A stretch of DNA of 64,000 nt, from contig OZ025798.1 of the NCBI GenBank assembly GCA_964019425.1, forward strand, positions 930,001-994,000, in the 5' to 3' direction. The notes under the pieces were generated by a model that was given only the letters and a program-made list of their open reading frames with translations, had not been told where the DNA came from and did no database searches. This DNA comes from Flectonema sp. DT1601 (Eukaryota; Euglenozoa; Diplonemea; Diplonemida; Diplonemidae). Both the position numbers and the translations under genes were made by a program. Numbering within the stretch: position 1 is the first letter of the stretch; every line of letters begins with the position of its first letter. Below are positions 40,627-50,480 of the stretch, one piece after another.

Positions 40627-41526
40627 ATGCGTTCCACTCTTATGGTTCTTGCCACTGCGGCGGTTGCCTTCGCAGACCACAACCTTCAGGCCTACACCTT
40701 CTGTGAAGTCGGAGTCACAACTGTCAGCGCGGGTGTTGCTGGAACTGCTTTTGAGCTGACCAGAGCCCTTCAATCATGTGCTGATATTAAAGCTGCCAAC
40801 TGCACCAGAGATGTCATCATTGCGAAGGATGTGTATGCTGGAGTTGCCAGACTCTCACCAAAGGTTGTTGGTTACTGCAACGGTACTGCTCCACTTTGTG
40901 CGAGTGAAGTTGTTGCGGCCAACGCTGCTGTCTCGAAGGCTGCCTCTCCAATGGCAGAGGCCGCCTCCGCTTGCGCTCCAAACGGTACCGCCACCGAATG
41001 CCGCATCAGATTGGCCACTGTCAATGCTGAGATGGCCTCTGCAGGTCTGAAGCTTGCTGGAGCATCAAAGGAGTGCCACACAAACAGAACTGCCCTTAAG
41101 GAAAGCAAATTCTGCGAATACGAAGTTGATGCTGTCACTGCCGGAATTGCCACCACTACTGAAGAACTTGCCAGAGCTGTCAAGGCATGCAGTGACATCA
41201 CCTCTGCTAACTGCTCCTCTGATGTGGCAAAGGCATCAGCCACCCTTACCGCCACTCGTGTCGCTTCCGCGAAGGGAGTTACTCTCTGTGGAAAGACCAC
41301 TCCATGTGGAGAAGATGTCGCATCCATCAACGGAACCCTCAGCAAGGCACAGACTCCGGTGGCTGCTGCTGTCGCCGCCTGTAAGGCTGGTGGAGAAGCC
41401 GCTACCTGCCACTTCAAGTTGGCCTCTGCCAACGCTGAGGTAGCCACTGCCGGACTCGCTGCAGCAAAGGCCCACTCCGACTGCAAAGCCAACGCCACCA
41501 GCGCTGACCCTGCATCGGATTTGTAA
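40627..41526 (+). CDS. Secreted Cys-patterned helical protein with two B modules (299 aa)
   Basis: The signal peptide MRSTLMVLATAAVAFA is followed by two copies of a ~130-residue B module (about 20-152 and 158-290). Each runs FCE-V/Y...VTAGVA...C, a Cys after ACSDI or SCADI, N-C-(T/S)-x-DV, an inner C-x5-C, AC...C...KLA...A..., and a final C. Each module has seven or eight cysteines and NGT/NCT/NCS sequons. Codons are strongly C-ending. An in-frame upstream ATG at 40570 lies before the ATTTCAG acceptor (40613-40615), so the ATG at 40627, 11 nt after it, is used. Proteins with this Ala/Ser-rich Cys pattern are, from memory, known in dinoflagellate-type alveolates, but no function is established. 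Confidence 0.85.
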   Translation: MRSTLMVLATAAVAFADHNLQAYTFCEVGVTTVSAGVAGTAFELTRALQSCADIKAANCTRDVIIAKDVYAGVARLSPKVVGYCNGTAPLCASEVVAANAAVSKAASPMAEAASACAPNGTATECRIRLATVNAEMASAGLKLAGASKECHTNRTALKESKFCEYEVDAVTAGIATTTEELARAVKACSDITSANCSSDVAKASATLTATRVASAKGVTLCGKTTPCGEDVASINGTLSKAQTPVAAAVAACKAGGEAATCHFKLASANAEVATAGLAAAKAHSDCKANATSADPASDL

Positions 41527-42259
41527 ACAATTTTATCATCTGATCAGAAAATAGAAAAGTTCTGTTCTCTCTGAAAACCTGTTAGCCTTTCCCCGTTTAT
41601 TCCCAGTGACATGCGACAACATGTTTGTGGAATCCCCTACCCCTCTCCATGAATGTGAAGAAACGATCTGATTCAAGGGGGGATACCGAGAAACGACAGT
41701 GCTTTAAGAGTTTTTTGCTTTATCACGTGTGATATGATGTTTTGTTTTGTTTTCTCGGTATCTTGTTGTATTAGTCATATTTTGTTTACTTGTAGACGGA
41801 GGTTGGTTTTGACGATTTCTTTTTTTTCGATTTTTGTCAATGATTGCACAAACTACAGAACGTCTCGTAAAGTGTTACTTTCCTCTTTTTTAAGCGAAAC
41901 AGCGCCGTTCTTATGATATATCTTAATGCTCTGCAGCATATTGTTGCTGTTGTGTCGTCAAAAACCTTTTGCTACATCGACTGTTAACGGTATCTGTGAG
42001 CGAACGTGTGACTTGTCATTCAATAAACTAAATAAAAAAGTAAATAAAAAGTGACATAACTTGGTGTTTCCAACCTACTGAATTGTCTCACCAGTTGTAA
42101 TACTTTATCAGTTCTTTTTAAAATAGTATTTGGTTTTTGCCTAATCTTGCCGTATCTAATTCACTGCACAGGTTATTGATGATAAAGCTGAATTAACTGA
42201 AGGTTGTAGTCCGCTTGTTTTTAAAGTCAATCTTTATAGCATCTATTTTTCCGAAAACA
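41527..42259. other. Spacer after the two-module secreted gene
   Basis: The first 40 bp after the stop (TAAACAATTTTATCATCTGA and on) resemble the 3' flank of the gene ending at 46558. The rest is AT-rich with no gene. Confidence 0.5.
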
Positions 42260-42326
42260 ATGCGTTCTTCTAGCCACTGCGGCGGTTGCCTTCGCAGACT
42301 ACAATCTTCGGGACTACACCTTCTGT
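42260..42326 (+). pseudogene. Broken 5' end of a secreted Cys-patterned gene
   Basis: ATGCGTTC at 42260 is followed, after a deletion of about 15 bp, by CCACTGCGGCGGTTGCC and on to CTACACCTTCTGT. This corresponds to codons 1-27 of the gene at 40627 (including AYTFC, here DYTFC). The similarity then stops abruptly at the junction where the duplicated block 42326-44188 begins. It is an orphan gene start left by recombination at the duplication boundary. Confidence 0.75.
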
Positions 42327-42487
42327 TCTAATTCTTTTAGCAGGCTTAAACACACAACGAGCTGGTGTGTTTTTGATGGCGTCAATAACTCTGGTCTGGT
42401 CTGTTTTTGTGCAAGTAGTAGTTACTCAGCGATTTCATATATATTTTAACCACTCGACAGCATCTATTTTCCGACATCAACAAAACA

Positions 42488-44185
42488 ATGCGTTCTTCTA
42501 TTATGGTTCTTGCCACTGCGGCGGTTGCCTTCGCATCCGACCCACAATGCGTTGAAGACGTCAGCCAGGCTGTTTACGACTTGGCCGAGTGCTCAGACGC
42601 TGTAGCTGCGGCAACTGTTGCGTGCAAGGGAGACGACTCTGCCAAGTGCGCTGCCGAGGTGTCGAGATGCGTTGCGGCCTTCTCCAGCACCTCCAACACC
42701 CTCAGCAAAGCAGTGACTGACTGTGGAGGACCAGATACTAAGTGTGCCCAAGATATCACCAACGCCGCTACTGCCACTGCCACCGCGTCGCAGAAGATCG
42801 CGCAGGCTGTTTCAGACTGCGGTGATGCCGGTCATAAGGGAAAGTGCGTCGTTGACCTTCTTGATGTTAGCGACGATCTCGGCCACGCAGTTGAGGACAT
42901 TATCCTCGCCACAACCGATTGCAAGAAGTCGAAGAAGGTTGTCGAGGCTGTTCAGGTATTCACTTTCTGTGAAGCAGCTGTCACCACCGTTACTGCTGGT
43001 GTTGCTGGCACCACTCTCGGAGTAACCAGAGCCCTCGAGGCCTGTGCTGATCTTTCAGCTGTCAACTGCACCAGAGATGTCGCACTCGCCCAAGATGTTT
43101 TGGATGAAACCGTCAAAATCTCCCCAAAGACTGTAATTTACTGTAACGGTACCAAGCCAGCTTGCATGAGTGATGTTGCCCAGGCCAACGCCGCTATCAC
43201 CAAGTCTGCTTCTCCAATGGCAGATGCCGTAGCTTCATGCCGTGCAAATGGTACCGTCACCGCGTGCCGCATCAAGTTGGCAACTGTCAACGTCAACATG
43301 GGTACTGCTGGCCTCAAGCTTTCAGGAGCATCAAAGGCGTGTTATTTGAACAAGACTGTTGGAGCGACTTCAAACCCAAAATGTGTTGAGGACATCAGTC
43401 AGGCTGTGCTGGAACTTGGTGACTGCAGTGATGCCATCGCCAAGGCGATCGAAACCTGCAAGGGAAGCGACAAGGCTGCGTGCTCTGCCGATGTCTCTGC
43501 CTGCGTTGCCGACTTTGCCAAGGCCTCGAGCACCATCAGCAAGGCCGTGCCTGACTGTGGAGGACCAGGTACCAAGTGTGCCCAGGACATCTCCAACGCT
43601 GCTGCTGCCATGGCCAGCGCCAGCTCGAAGATCTCAAAGGCCGTCTCCGACTGTGACTCTGCTGAGAAGAAGTTGGAGTGCATGCTGGACCTCGTCGACG
43701 TGAGCGATGACTTGGGACACGCCGTTGACAACATCGTTGATGCCACCACCGACTGTGGCAAGAACGCCTCTTCCGTCGCTGCATTGAAGCTGAAGTCTGA
43801 CTTTTGCAAGTACGAAATCATGGCGGTCTCTGCTGGTGTTGCTGCCGGTGCTGAACAAGTTGCCAGATCCATCAAGATCTGCTCCAACGTCACTGACGCA
43901 AAGTGTGCTGAGGATGTTGACACCACCAAGTCTCTGATTGACGGACTCGTGCCTGTTGTCAACCGAATGGTTTCAGGATGTGGATCCGTGAACGCGACAT
44001 GTGCTGCTGACGTCAACCGCGTGAAGTCTTCACTTGACAAGGCTCAGGCCCCAATTGGTAAGGCCGTCAACAGCTGCAAGGCTGGAGGTTCTGCTACAAG
44101 CTGCAAGATCGACCTTGCTGGTACCAGCGCTGACCTCGCCACTGCTGCCTTGGATTTGACCAAGGCTGAGAAGGACTGTCTGTAA
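42488..44185 (+). CDS. Secreted Cys-patterned helical protein, A-B-A-B modules, copy 1 (565 aa)
   Basis: The signal peptide MRSSIMVLATAAVAFA is followed by four modules. A1 (about 18-150) starts DPQCVEDVSQAV, with CGGPDTKCAQDI and DVSDDLGHAVEDI. B1 (about 155-283) starts FTFCEAAVTTVTAGVAG. A2 (about 290-425) starts NPKCVEDISQAV. B2 (about 430-565) starts DFCKYEIMAVSAGVA and ends KAEKDCL. Each module has seven or eight regularly spaced cysteines, presumably forming disulfides outside the cell or in the secretory path. C-ending codons indicate high expression. The acceptor CTCGACAG ends at 42460, 27 nt before the ATG. No enzymatic motif is seen; a structural cell-coat role is a guess. Confidence 0.9.
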   Translation: MRSSIMVLATAAVAFASDPQCVEDVSQAVYDLAECSDAVAAATVACKGDDSAKCAAEVSRCVAAFSSTSNTLSKAVTDCGGPDTKCAQDITNAATATATASQKIAQAVSDCGDAGHKGKCVVDLLDVSDDLGHAVEDIILATTDCKKSKKVVEAVQVFTFCEAAVTTVTAGVAGTTLGVTRALEACADLSAVNCTRDVALAQDVLDETVKISPKTVIYCNGTKPACMSDVAQANAAITKSASPMADAVASCRANGTVTACRIKLATVNVNMGTAGLKLSGASKACYLNKTVGATSNPKCVEDISQAVLELGDCSDAIAKAIETCKGSDKAACSADVSACVADFAKASSTISKAVPDCGGPGTKCAQDISNAAAAMASASSKISKAVSDCDSAEKKLECMLDLVDVSDDLGHAVDNIVDATTDCGKNASSVAALKLKSDFCKYEIMAVSAGVAAGAEQVARSIKICSNVTDAKCAEDVDTTKSLIDGLVPVVNRMVSGCGSVNATCAADVNRVKSSLDKAQAPIGKAVNSCKAGGSATSCKIDLAGTSADLATAALDLTKAEKDCL

Positions 44186-44698
44186 ACATTTTTTCATTCG
44201 TTTCTTTCCAATTCGTAAGGTTGTGTCGTATCCACTAATCGTTTGTGATTTTTCCATTCCCATATTTTTTCTGTGGCTTTTGCATTGTCTACGTACTTCA
44301 ACCCAAACGCAGTACAATAACAAGAAAGAGATAATGACATTGGATGTGTGTATTCTACGTGTGAGGTGTGAATTTTGTTAAAGTGAAGGAAATCCTCTGT
44401 CTCATCTTGGTATTTACTGCGCGTATTCTGGTTTATTTTATTTCTGCTGTTTCCTCCACAACATCCAAATTCCTTAATGGAAGGCTGACTTAGACAGCTG
44501 TCTTCGAACTTGCCGTTGAAACATTGAAGTTCGGTTTACTTTTAATAGTTTAAATTACATTGTCTAATCTGATTAATAGGAGGACATTCAAACCTTTGTT
44601 GTCAAAGCTGTTATTCATTAATAGCTATTTGTTTCTTTTTATCTCTCTCCCTTAGGTCAATTGATGAACAACGACCCTCCTATTATAAGTTAGCTGTA
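44186..44698. other. Unique spacer between the duplicated secreted genes
   Basis: About 500 bp not shared with the other duplicate's flank. No gene recognised. Confidence 0.5.
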
Positions 44699-44860
44699 TT
44701 CTAATTCTTTTAGCAGGTTTAAACACACAACGAGCTGGTGTGTTTTTGATGGCGTCAATAACTCTGGTCTGGTCTGTTTTTGTGCAAGTAGTAGTTACTC
44801 AGCGATTTCATATATATTTTAACCACTCGACAGCATCTATTTTCCGACATCAACAAAACA

Positions 44861-46558
44861 ATGCGTTCTTCTATTATGGTTCTTGCCACTGCGGCGGTTG
44901 CCTTCGCATCCGACCCACAATGCGTTGAAGACGTCAGCCAGGCTGTTTACGACTTGGCCGAGTGCTCAGACGCTGTAGCTGCGGCAACTGTTGCGTGCAA
45001 GGGAGACGACTCTGCCAAGTGCGCTGCCGAGGTGTCGAGATGCGTTGCGGCCTTCTCCAGCACCTCCAACACCCTCAGCAAAGCAGTGACTGACTGTGGA
45101 GGACCAGGTACTAGGTGTGCCCAAGATATCACCAACGCCGCTACTGCCACTGCCACCGCGTCGCAGAAGATCGCGCAGGCTGTTTCAGACTGCGGTGATG
45201 CCGGTCATAAGGGAAAGTGCGTCGTTGACCTTCTTGATGTTAGCGACGATCTCGGCCACGCAGTTGAGGACATTATCCTCGCCACAACCGATTGCAAGAA
45301 GTCGAAGAAGGTTGTCGAGGCTGTTCAGGTATTCACTTTCTGTGAAGCAGCTGTCACCACCGTTACTGCTGGTGTTGCTGGCACCACTCTCGGAGTAACC
45401 AGAGCCCTCGAGGCCTGTGCTGATCTTTCAGCTGTCAACTGCACCAGAGATGTCGCACTCGCCCAAGATGTTTTGGATGAAACCGTCAAAATCTCCCCAA
45501 AGACTGTAATTTACTGTAACGGTACCAAGCCAGCTTGCATGAGTGATGTTGCCCAGGCCAACGCCGCTATCACCAAGTCTGCTTCTCCAATGGCAGATGC
45601 CGTAGCTTCATGCCGTGCAAATGGTACCGTCACCGCGTGCCGCATCAAGTTGGCAACTGTCAACGTCAACATGGGTACTGCTGGCCTCAAGCTTTCAGGA
45701 GCATCGAAGGCGTGTTATTTGAACAAGACCGTTGGAGCGACTCCAAACCCAAAGTGTGCTGAGGACATCAGTCAGGCTGTGCTGGAACTTGGTGACTGCA
45801 GTGATGCCATCGCCAAGGCGATCGAAACCTGCAAGGGAAGCGACAAGGCTGCGTGCTCTGCCGATGTTTCCACCTGCGTTGCCGACTTTGCCAAGGCATC
45901 GAGCACCATCAGCAAGGCCGTGCCTGACTGTGGAGGACCAGGTACCAAGTGTGCCCAGGACATCTCCAACGCTGCTGCTGCCATGGCCAGCGCCAGCTCG
46001 AAGATCTCAAAGGCCGCCTCCGACTGTGACTCTTCTTTGAAGAAGTTGGAGTGCATGCTGGACCTCGTCGACGTGAGCGATGACTTGGGACACGCCGTTG
46101 ACAACATCGTTGATGCCACCACCGACTGTGGCAAGAACGCCTCTTCCGTCGCTGCATTGAAGCTGAAGTCTGACTTTTGCAAGTACGAAATCATGGCGGT
46201 CTCTGCTGGTGTTGCTGCCGGTGCTGAACAAGTTGCCAGATCCATCAAGATCTGCTCCAACGTCACTGACGCAAAGTGTGCTGAAGATGTTGACACCACC
46301 AAGTCTCTGATTGACGGACTCGTGCCTGTTGTCAACCGAATGGTTTCAGGATGTGGATCCGTGAACGCGACATGTGCCGCTGACGTCAACCGCGTGAAGT
46401 CTTCACTTGACAAGGCTCAGGCCCCAATTGGTAAGGCCGTCAACAACTGCAAGGCTGGAGGTTCTGCTACAAGCTGCAAGATCGACCTTGCTGGTACCAG
46501 CGCTGACCTTGCCACTGCTGCCTTGGATTTGACCAAGGCTGAGAAGGACTGTTTGTAA
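44861..46558 (+). CDS. Secreted Cys-patterned helical protein, A-B-A-B modules, copy 2 (565 aa)
   Basis: Same layout as the gene at 42488. By eye it has 9 amino-acid changes: CGGPGTRC for CGGPDTKC, TPNPKCAED for TSNPKCVED, STC for SAC, KAASDCDSSLKK for KAVSDCDSAEKK, and VNNCK for VNSCK. All cysteines are kept. The upstream ~160 bp, including the CTCGACAG acceptor, is also shared with copy 1. The 3' flank after the stop resembles the gene at 40627 rather than copy 1, so the present copy is a recombinant. Function as for copy 1: unknown, secreted, probably abundant. Confidence 0.9.
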   Translation: MRSSIMVLATAAVAFASDPQCVEDVSQAVYDLAECSDAVAAATVACKGDDSAKCAAEVSRCVAAFSSTSNTLSKAVTDCGGPGTRCAQDITNAATATATASQKIAQAVSDCGDAGHKGKCVVDLLDVSDDLGHAVEDIILATTDCKKSKKVVEAVQVFTFCEAAVTTVTAGVAGTTLGVTRALEACADLSAVNCTRDVALAQDVLDETVKISPKTVIYCNGTKPACMSDVAQANAAITKSASPMADAVASCRANGTVTACRIKLATVNVNMGTAGLKLSGASKACYLNKTVGATPNPKCAEDISQAVLELGDCSDAIAKAIETCKGSDKAACSADVSTCVADFAKASSTISKAVPDCGGPGTKCAQDISNAAAAMASASSKISKAASDCDSSLKKLECMLDLVDVSDDLGHAVDNIVDATTDCGKNASSVAALKLKSDFCKYEIMAVSAGVAAGAEQVARSIKICSNVTDAKCAEDVDTTKSLIDGLVPVVNRMVSGCGSVNATCAADVNRVKSSLDKAQAPIGKAVNNCKAGGSATSCKIDLAGTSADLATAALDLTKAEKDCL

Positions 46559-47366
46559 ACAATTTAATTTTCTGATCAGAAAACGGAAGTTTATTATCCG
46601 TTTCAACTAATTCCGCTCTGTTGCATCATCCAACTTCCCATTCACTATAGTGGCGTGCCTATTCATCGTTTGTGATTTCCATCTCAGCAAAGTTAATTTT
46701 CTGCGCTGTTCAACTTTCACGTTTTATGTGAAAATCCTACGTATACATAACTGAAAAAAACAAGAAAAATGAAACCACAAAAAAAACAAAATAGTTAATA
46801 GGACGAGTTGTAGACAGGAAATAGCAATTTTTTCATTGTTGCAGAGAAAGTGTCACAATCTCACTGTTAACAATTGTCTTTGATTTGTGTGCTTCAAATT
46901 TTCTGTTCTTTAAGGTAACTTTATTAATCTGTCTCTCCTCAACCCCAAATCTTTTGTTAGTCTTAAGGTCAAACCCGATTTTACTTAAGTGCGTAGTCAT
47001 TGCAATTATGCACTGGACTAACGTTTACAGAAAAAAGGAGATAAAGCCGTGCCGTGATAAAAGAATAAAGACTTCTGTTGGTTATTATGTACAGAAAATA
47101 GTTTCTGCTGAAACGTCTTTCACTGGAGTAGCTTTGGTAGGATTTAGTCATTCCTTTGCTAATGTCGGCTTTTTTTTCTTTTTTCTCTTTCTTGTTGTTT
47201 AATGTTCTATTCCCCGTTTCCGTTGATTCTCTTCAACTGTTGAAATTTAAGTGTTTTTTTTTTTTTTTTTTCTTACTTGATTGCAGAAGAATTGGGAATT
47301 CATTTTTTTTTTTTTTTTTTTTTTCACCCTTCCCTAATGATACTATTCTCATATAGACTACAAAAT
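46559..47366. other. Spacer before the pseudolipase gene
   Basis: No gene. Two T-runs (about 47254-47270 and 47303-47324) precede TTCTCATATAG ending at 47356, the acceptor 10 nt before the next ATG. A frame beginning at 47277 only adds translated T-run. Confidence 0.5.
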
Positions 47367-50300
47367 ATGGAATGCACAGATCGGAAAGATGTACTGAACT
47401 GTTTGTTAACGATGTTTGCGGGAGCACATTCTGAAGCTGCAGAATCTGGCATTTGTGAAATTAATACGCTGTTTGATACATCTTTTGAAGTATTGGGAAG
47501 CAGTAAGAGTGTTCCTGAAGTTAACACACGGTATGACAGTAGCATGGAAGGCTTCATGAGATATCATGAAGAGGTTGCAGGTTTAGATGGAGTCCCAGGA
47601 TATCGTTCTGATCCACTTCCGGGTATTCTTGTTGTGAAGAATTCTGACACTGACATTAGTGAAATAACAGTTTGCATTGGCTGCCCAGCTGTTCCTAATC
47701 AAGTCTATATGGATGGTCAGTTCATTCCACATCCTTTTACATCAAATACTGATATTCGATATTTTACTCATGGAGGAATATTAAGAATTGCGAAAGTAAT
47801 ACACCTTGAACTACAATCATTGTTAAAAGGTATGTTGAATCCTGAATTCGTTAAAAAGATAACACTTTGTGGACATGGTGTTGCTGGAGGTGTTGCGGTA
47901 GTGTGTTCATTAATGATAAGTGAGTTGTATGAAATAGAAATTGTAACGTTTGGGTCTCCGTCGGTGTTTTACTGTGAGTCTGCTGAGTTACAAACTCTTC
48001 CGTCGTCCACAACTATTCGAAGTTATATAAACGGATCAGATATACTTCCGCGTTGTTTAGGTTCTCCAGCACCTAGAGCTTCTGCTCGTGCTTTTGCAAA
48101 ATTAGGTCTTTCCTTACATAGTGTTCCTTCACATGCTTGGGTCTATGCAGATTCGTTTGTACCTTCATCGCTACCCAATAGTATACGTTTTATCTCTTAT
48201 GAAGAAGGTTGTCCTGTAATAAAAATACCAGCAAGTCAATTAGAGCAACTATCAATACTTTCTGTTAGACTTAATACTATATCATCAGAGAGTATTTCTC
48301 ATCATGCACTCACACAGTACTTACGAGGAATATGTGTTTCTTGTAAAAGTGGTATTCCGACAATACCAGGGTTGCTTAATGAGTGTCGCTTTACTATACA
48401 GGGTATGCTTGATGAAGATTTGTCTGATTTTCATGAAAAACAGAGAAAGTCTCGTGAATTCTATTACGTCACTTCAATCAGATCTGCGCAATACAATTCA
48501 ACGAATACTGACAGCATGACTTCCGATTCTGCTATTCAAAAATTAGTATCAAGCGATGAAAATCTTCAAATCAAAGCAATCGAGACATGGAAAGACGGAA
48601 TCATCGAATCATCTGAGCTAGTATCGTTTATAGCTTCGAAGGTTAACGCATACCTGAGGATGTCGATGATTATTACGTTAAACTACACCACTCGGATAGG
48701 GTTAATTAATAGCGCTTTGTCAGATTCAGACAAGATTAGTAGCCTTCTTAAGAAATACACTCACGTGCTAAGACCTTTAAAGATATTATTATTAAACAGC
48801 AGGGCTTCTCTTCATCGTAGGAATGGCTCTGTTCAATTGGCTCTCGCTGATCTTCGAAAATCCGCTGCAGCTCTCAACTCGGTTAGTAATCTTGCTGTGT
48901 CTCGGTTGACTAGAATTGAAACGTATGCTAACTTATCTGCGACTTATTTAAAATGTGGTATTTTTGCAGATGCTTTCGCAGCAGCAATAAAGGCACTGGA
49001 ATTGCTACCTCAGACATATAGAAGTGCTCACGACTACAACAAGACAGCTTTTCCTATTGGAACTGCGGTGCTTATTAGGTCTTCTGGAGAACGTGCCATC
49101 GTTACAGGACATTCCAGGGGTAGGATTGGTGTGAGAACTGATGATAGGGATTATTGCCAAAGTATTTTTTGTAATAATCTAACCATCTCACCCGACACAT
49201 ACAAAACCAAGATTGGAAATGAATTATTTGTTTACTTAGAAAAATCATACCAAACCGTCACTATAACTGGAGTCTGCAGGGGACGTGTTGGTATCAAACT
49301 TTCGAATGGAAGTCTGAGGGGAATTCCTTGTGGGGAATTAGAGGAAATGAATCAAACAAAAAACAACAAAAACTTAAATATAATTGAAGTAATCGCATTA
49401 CACAATCTTATCTTAGCATCTGACAGTGTCACATATCTGTCACCTGTTGATAAGGTAGAGCTTCATGAATATTCCTTAAGACTAACCGAAGCCTTAAGTA
49501 AACTGCCACCAAACCACGCCGTGAAAAAGCAAGTTTCTCAGACTATAAATAATGTGGTTGCTGCAAGGATTAAAAAATCTCTCAAAGATAGAGAAAATGA
49601 TCGATTAGCTACTAGAGGTAGGCATATGAGGATGACTTCTCCGATAGCAATGCCACCAAAACCTCAACCAACAGGAACAGATCTAGTAGTGGTGTATCCC
49701 GCAGCGTTAATGCAATCTCGTGGTAAACTGTGTCTTCCTCCAATTACAAAGAAGGGTCGACCTATGCCAGCACAGACATGGCTTGATCGACTTCGAACAT
49801 CAAAAAAGAAAACTGACAAACAGCAACGTGGACTATTACTAAAAGAATTAGGTTGGAATACTGATTCAAATCCGTATTCTGATAGCCTTCAATTATCATC
49901 ATTACCTTGTGTCTTTGATGATTTACCTAACCTTAATAGTGGACTCTCTCCGAAAGAAGCTCTACTTGCAGAAAAAGCCATGTATAAAGAAATAACAAAA
50001 AGACGTGCTCTTGTACTTCAACAACGCTGTGAAAGGATGAAACTTAAATTTCGTGAGTCGAGAGGAAGAGTTTGCAGCATTGAATTAAGCGAACAACACC
50101 ACATAATAACTTCTGAAGTCAGGAGTTTTAAGGCTCTACAACGAAAGAAAGACAGCAGAGAGCAATTAATAGCTGGCCAAATACACCTTCTCAGCATCGT
50201 AGATGAAACATCAAAAATAGTACGTATTGAGGAGGAGCAGGCAACTGAAATATTAAAATCAAGTGCTAATTTATTACGATGTGTCGCGGATGAAACATCT

Positions 50301-50480
50301 CGTAGATACATAGCAATAAAAGCGGAAGAGAGAGACTTCGATCAACTTGTGAGGGAATTGAACCGATCCATTCAAGAGGTTGATTTGCTTCGAGCTACAT
50401 CTGCTCCTCTGACTCGACAACAAGATCAACAACATAGACAATCTAAAACTATTGTCTTCATCGAAGAACAACCGACATAA
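47367..50480 (+). CDS. Class-3 lipase-like protein lacking the catalytic serine, with TPR-like and two SH3-like repeats (1037 aa)
   Basis: Residues about 60-290 follow the fungal/class-3 lipase fold: ITVCIGCP where the family has vaFRGT, an amphipathic helix, then ITLCGHGVAGGVAVVCSL in place of the GHSLGG elbow, then VTFGSPSVF and YINGSDILPR. The nucleophile Ser is Gly171, while Asp225 is kept, so hydrolase activity is probably lost. Residues 445-560 look helical and TPR-like (AQLALADLRKSAAAL-type pairs). Two related ~45-residue beta modules follow: FPIGTAVLIRSSGERAIVTG with HSRGRIGVRT, and IGNELFVYLEKSYQTVTITG with CRGRVGIKLS. The C-terminal third (about 865-1010) is basic coiled coil. ATG 47367 was chosen over the upstream in-frame ATG because of the acceptor at 47356. 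Likely a scaffold. Confidence 0.75.
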   Translation: MECTDRKDVLNCLLTMFAGAHSEAAESGICEINTLFDTSFEVLGSSKSVPEVNTRYDSSMEGFMRYHEEVAGLDGVPGYRSDPLPGILVVKNSDTDISEITVCIGCPAVPNQVYMDGQFIPHPFTSNTDIRYFTHGGILRIAKVIHLELQSLLKGMLNPEFVKKITLCGHGVAGGVAVVCSLMISELYEIEIVTFGSPSVFYCESAELQTLPSSTTIRSYINGSDILPRCLGSPAPRASARAFAKLGLSLHSVPSHAWVYADSFVPSSLPNSIRFISYEEGCPVIKIPASQLEQLSILSVRLNTISSESISHHALTQYLRGICVSCKSGIPTIPGLLNECRFTIQGMLDEDLSDFHEKQRKSREFYYVTSIRSAQYNSTNTDSMTSDSAIQKLVSSDENLQIKAIETWKDGIIESSELVSFIASKVNAYLRMSMIITLNYTTRIGLINSALSDSDKISSLLKKYTHVLRPLKILLLNSRASLHRRNGSVQLALADLRKSAAALNSVSNLAVSRLTRIETYANLSATYLKCGIFADAFAAAIKALELLPQTYRSAHDYNKTAFPIGTAVLIRSSGERAIVTGHSRGRIGVRTDDRDYCQSIFCNNLTISPDTYKTKIGNELFVYLEKSYQTVTITGVCRGRVGIKLSNGSLRGIPCGELEEMNQTKNNKNLNIIEVIALHNLILASDSVTYLSPVDKVELHEYSLRLTEALSKLPPNHAVKKQVSQTINNVVAARIKKSLKDRENDRLATRGRHMRMTSPIAMPPKPQPTGTDLVVVYPAALMQSRGKLCLPPITKKGRPMPAQTWLDRLRTSKKKTDKQQRGLLLKELGWNTDSNPYSDSLQLSSLPCVFDDLPNLNSGLSPKEALLAEKAMYKEITKRRALVLQQRCERMKLKFRESRGRVCSIELSEQHHIITSEVRSFKALQRKKDSREQLIAGQIHLLSIVDETSKIVRIEEEQATEILKSSANLLRCVADETSRRYIAIKAEERDFDQLVRELNRSIQEVDLLRATSAPLTRQQDQQHRQSKTIVFIEEQPT

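Larger units (their letters stand above)
42326..46561. repeat. Tandem segmental duplication, period 2373 bp
   Basis: Block 1 (42326 to about 44192) and block 2 (44699 to about 46565) are near identical: about 160 bp of upstream DNA, the whole 565-codon gene and the stop. Between them lies about 500 bp of unrelated DNA. Downstream of the stop the blocks diverge immediately, and block 2's 3' flank instead resembles that of the gene ending at 41526. The duplication is recent, with 9 amino-acid differences in 565. Confidence 0.9.
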
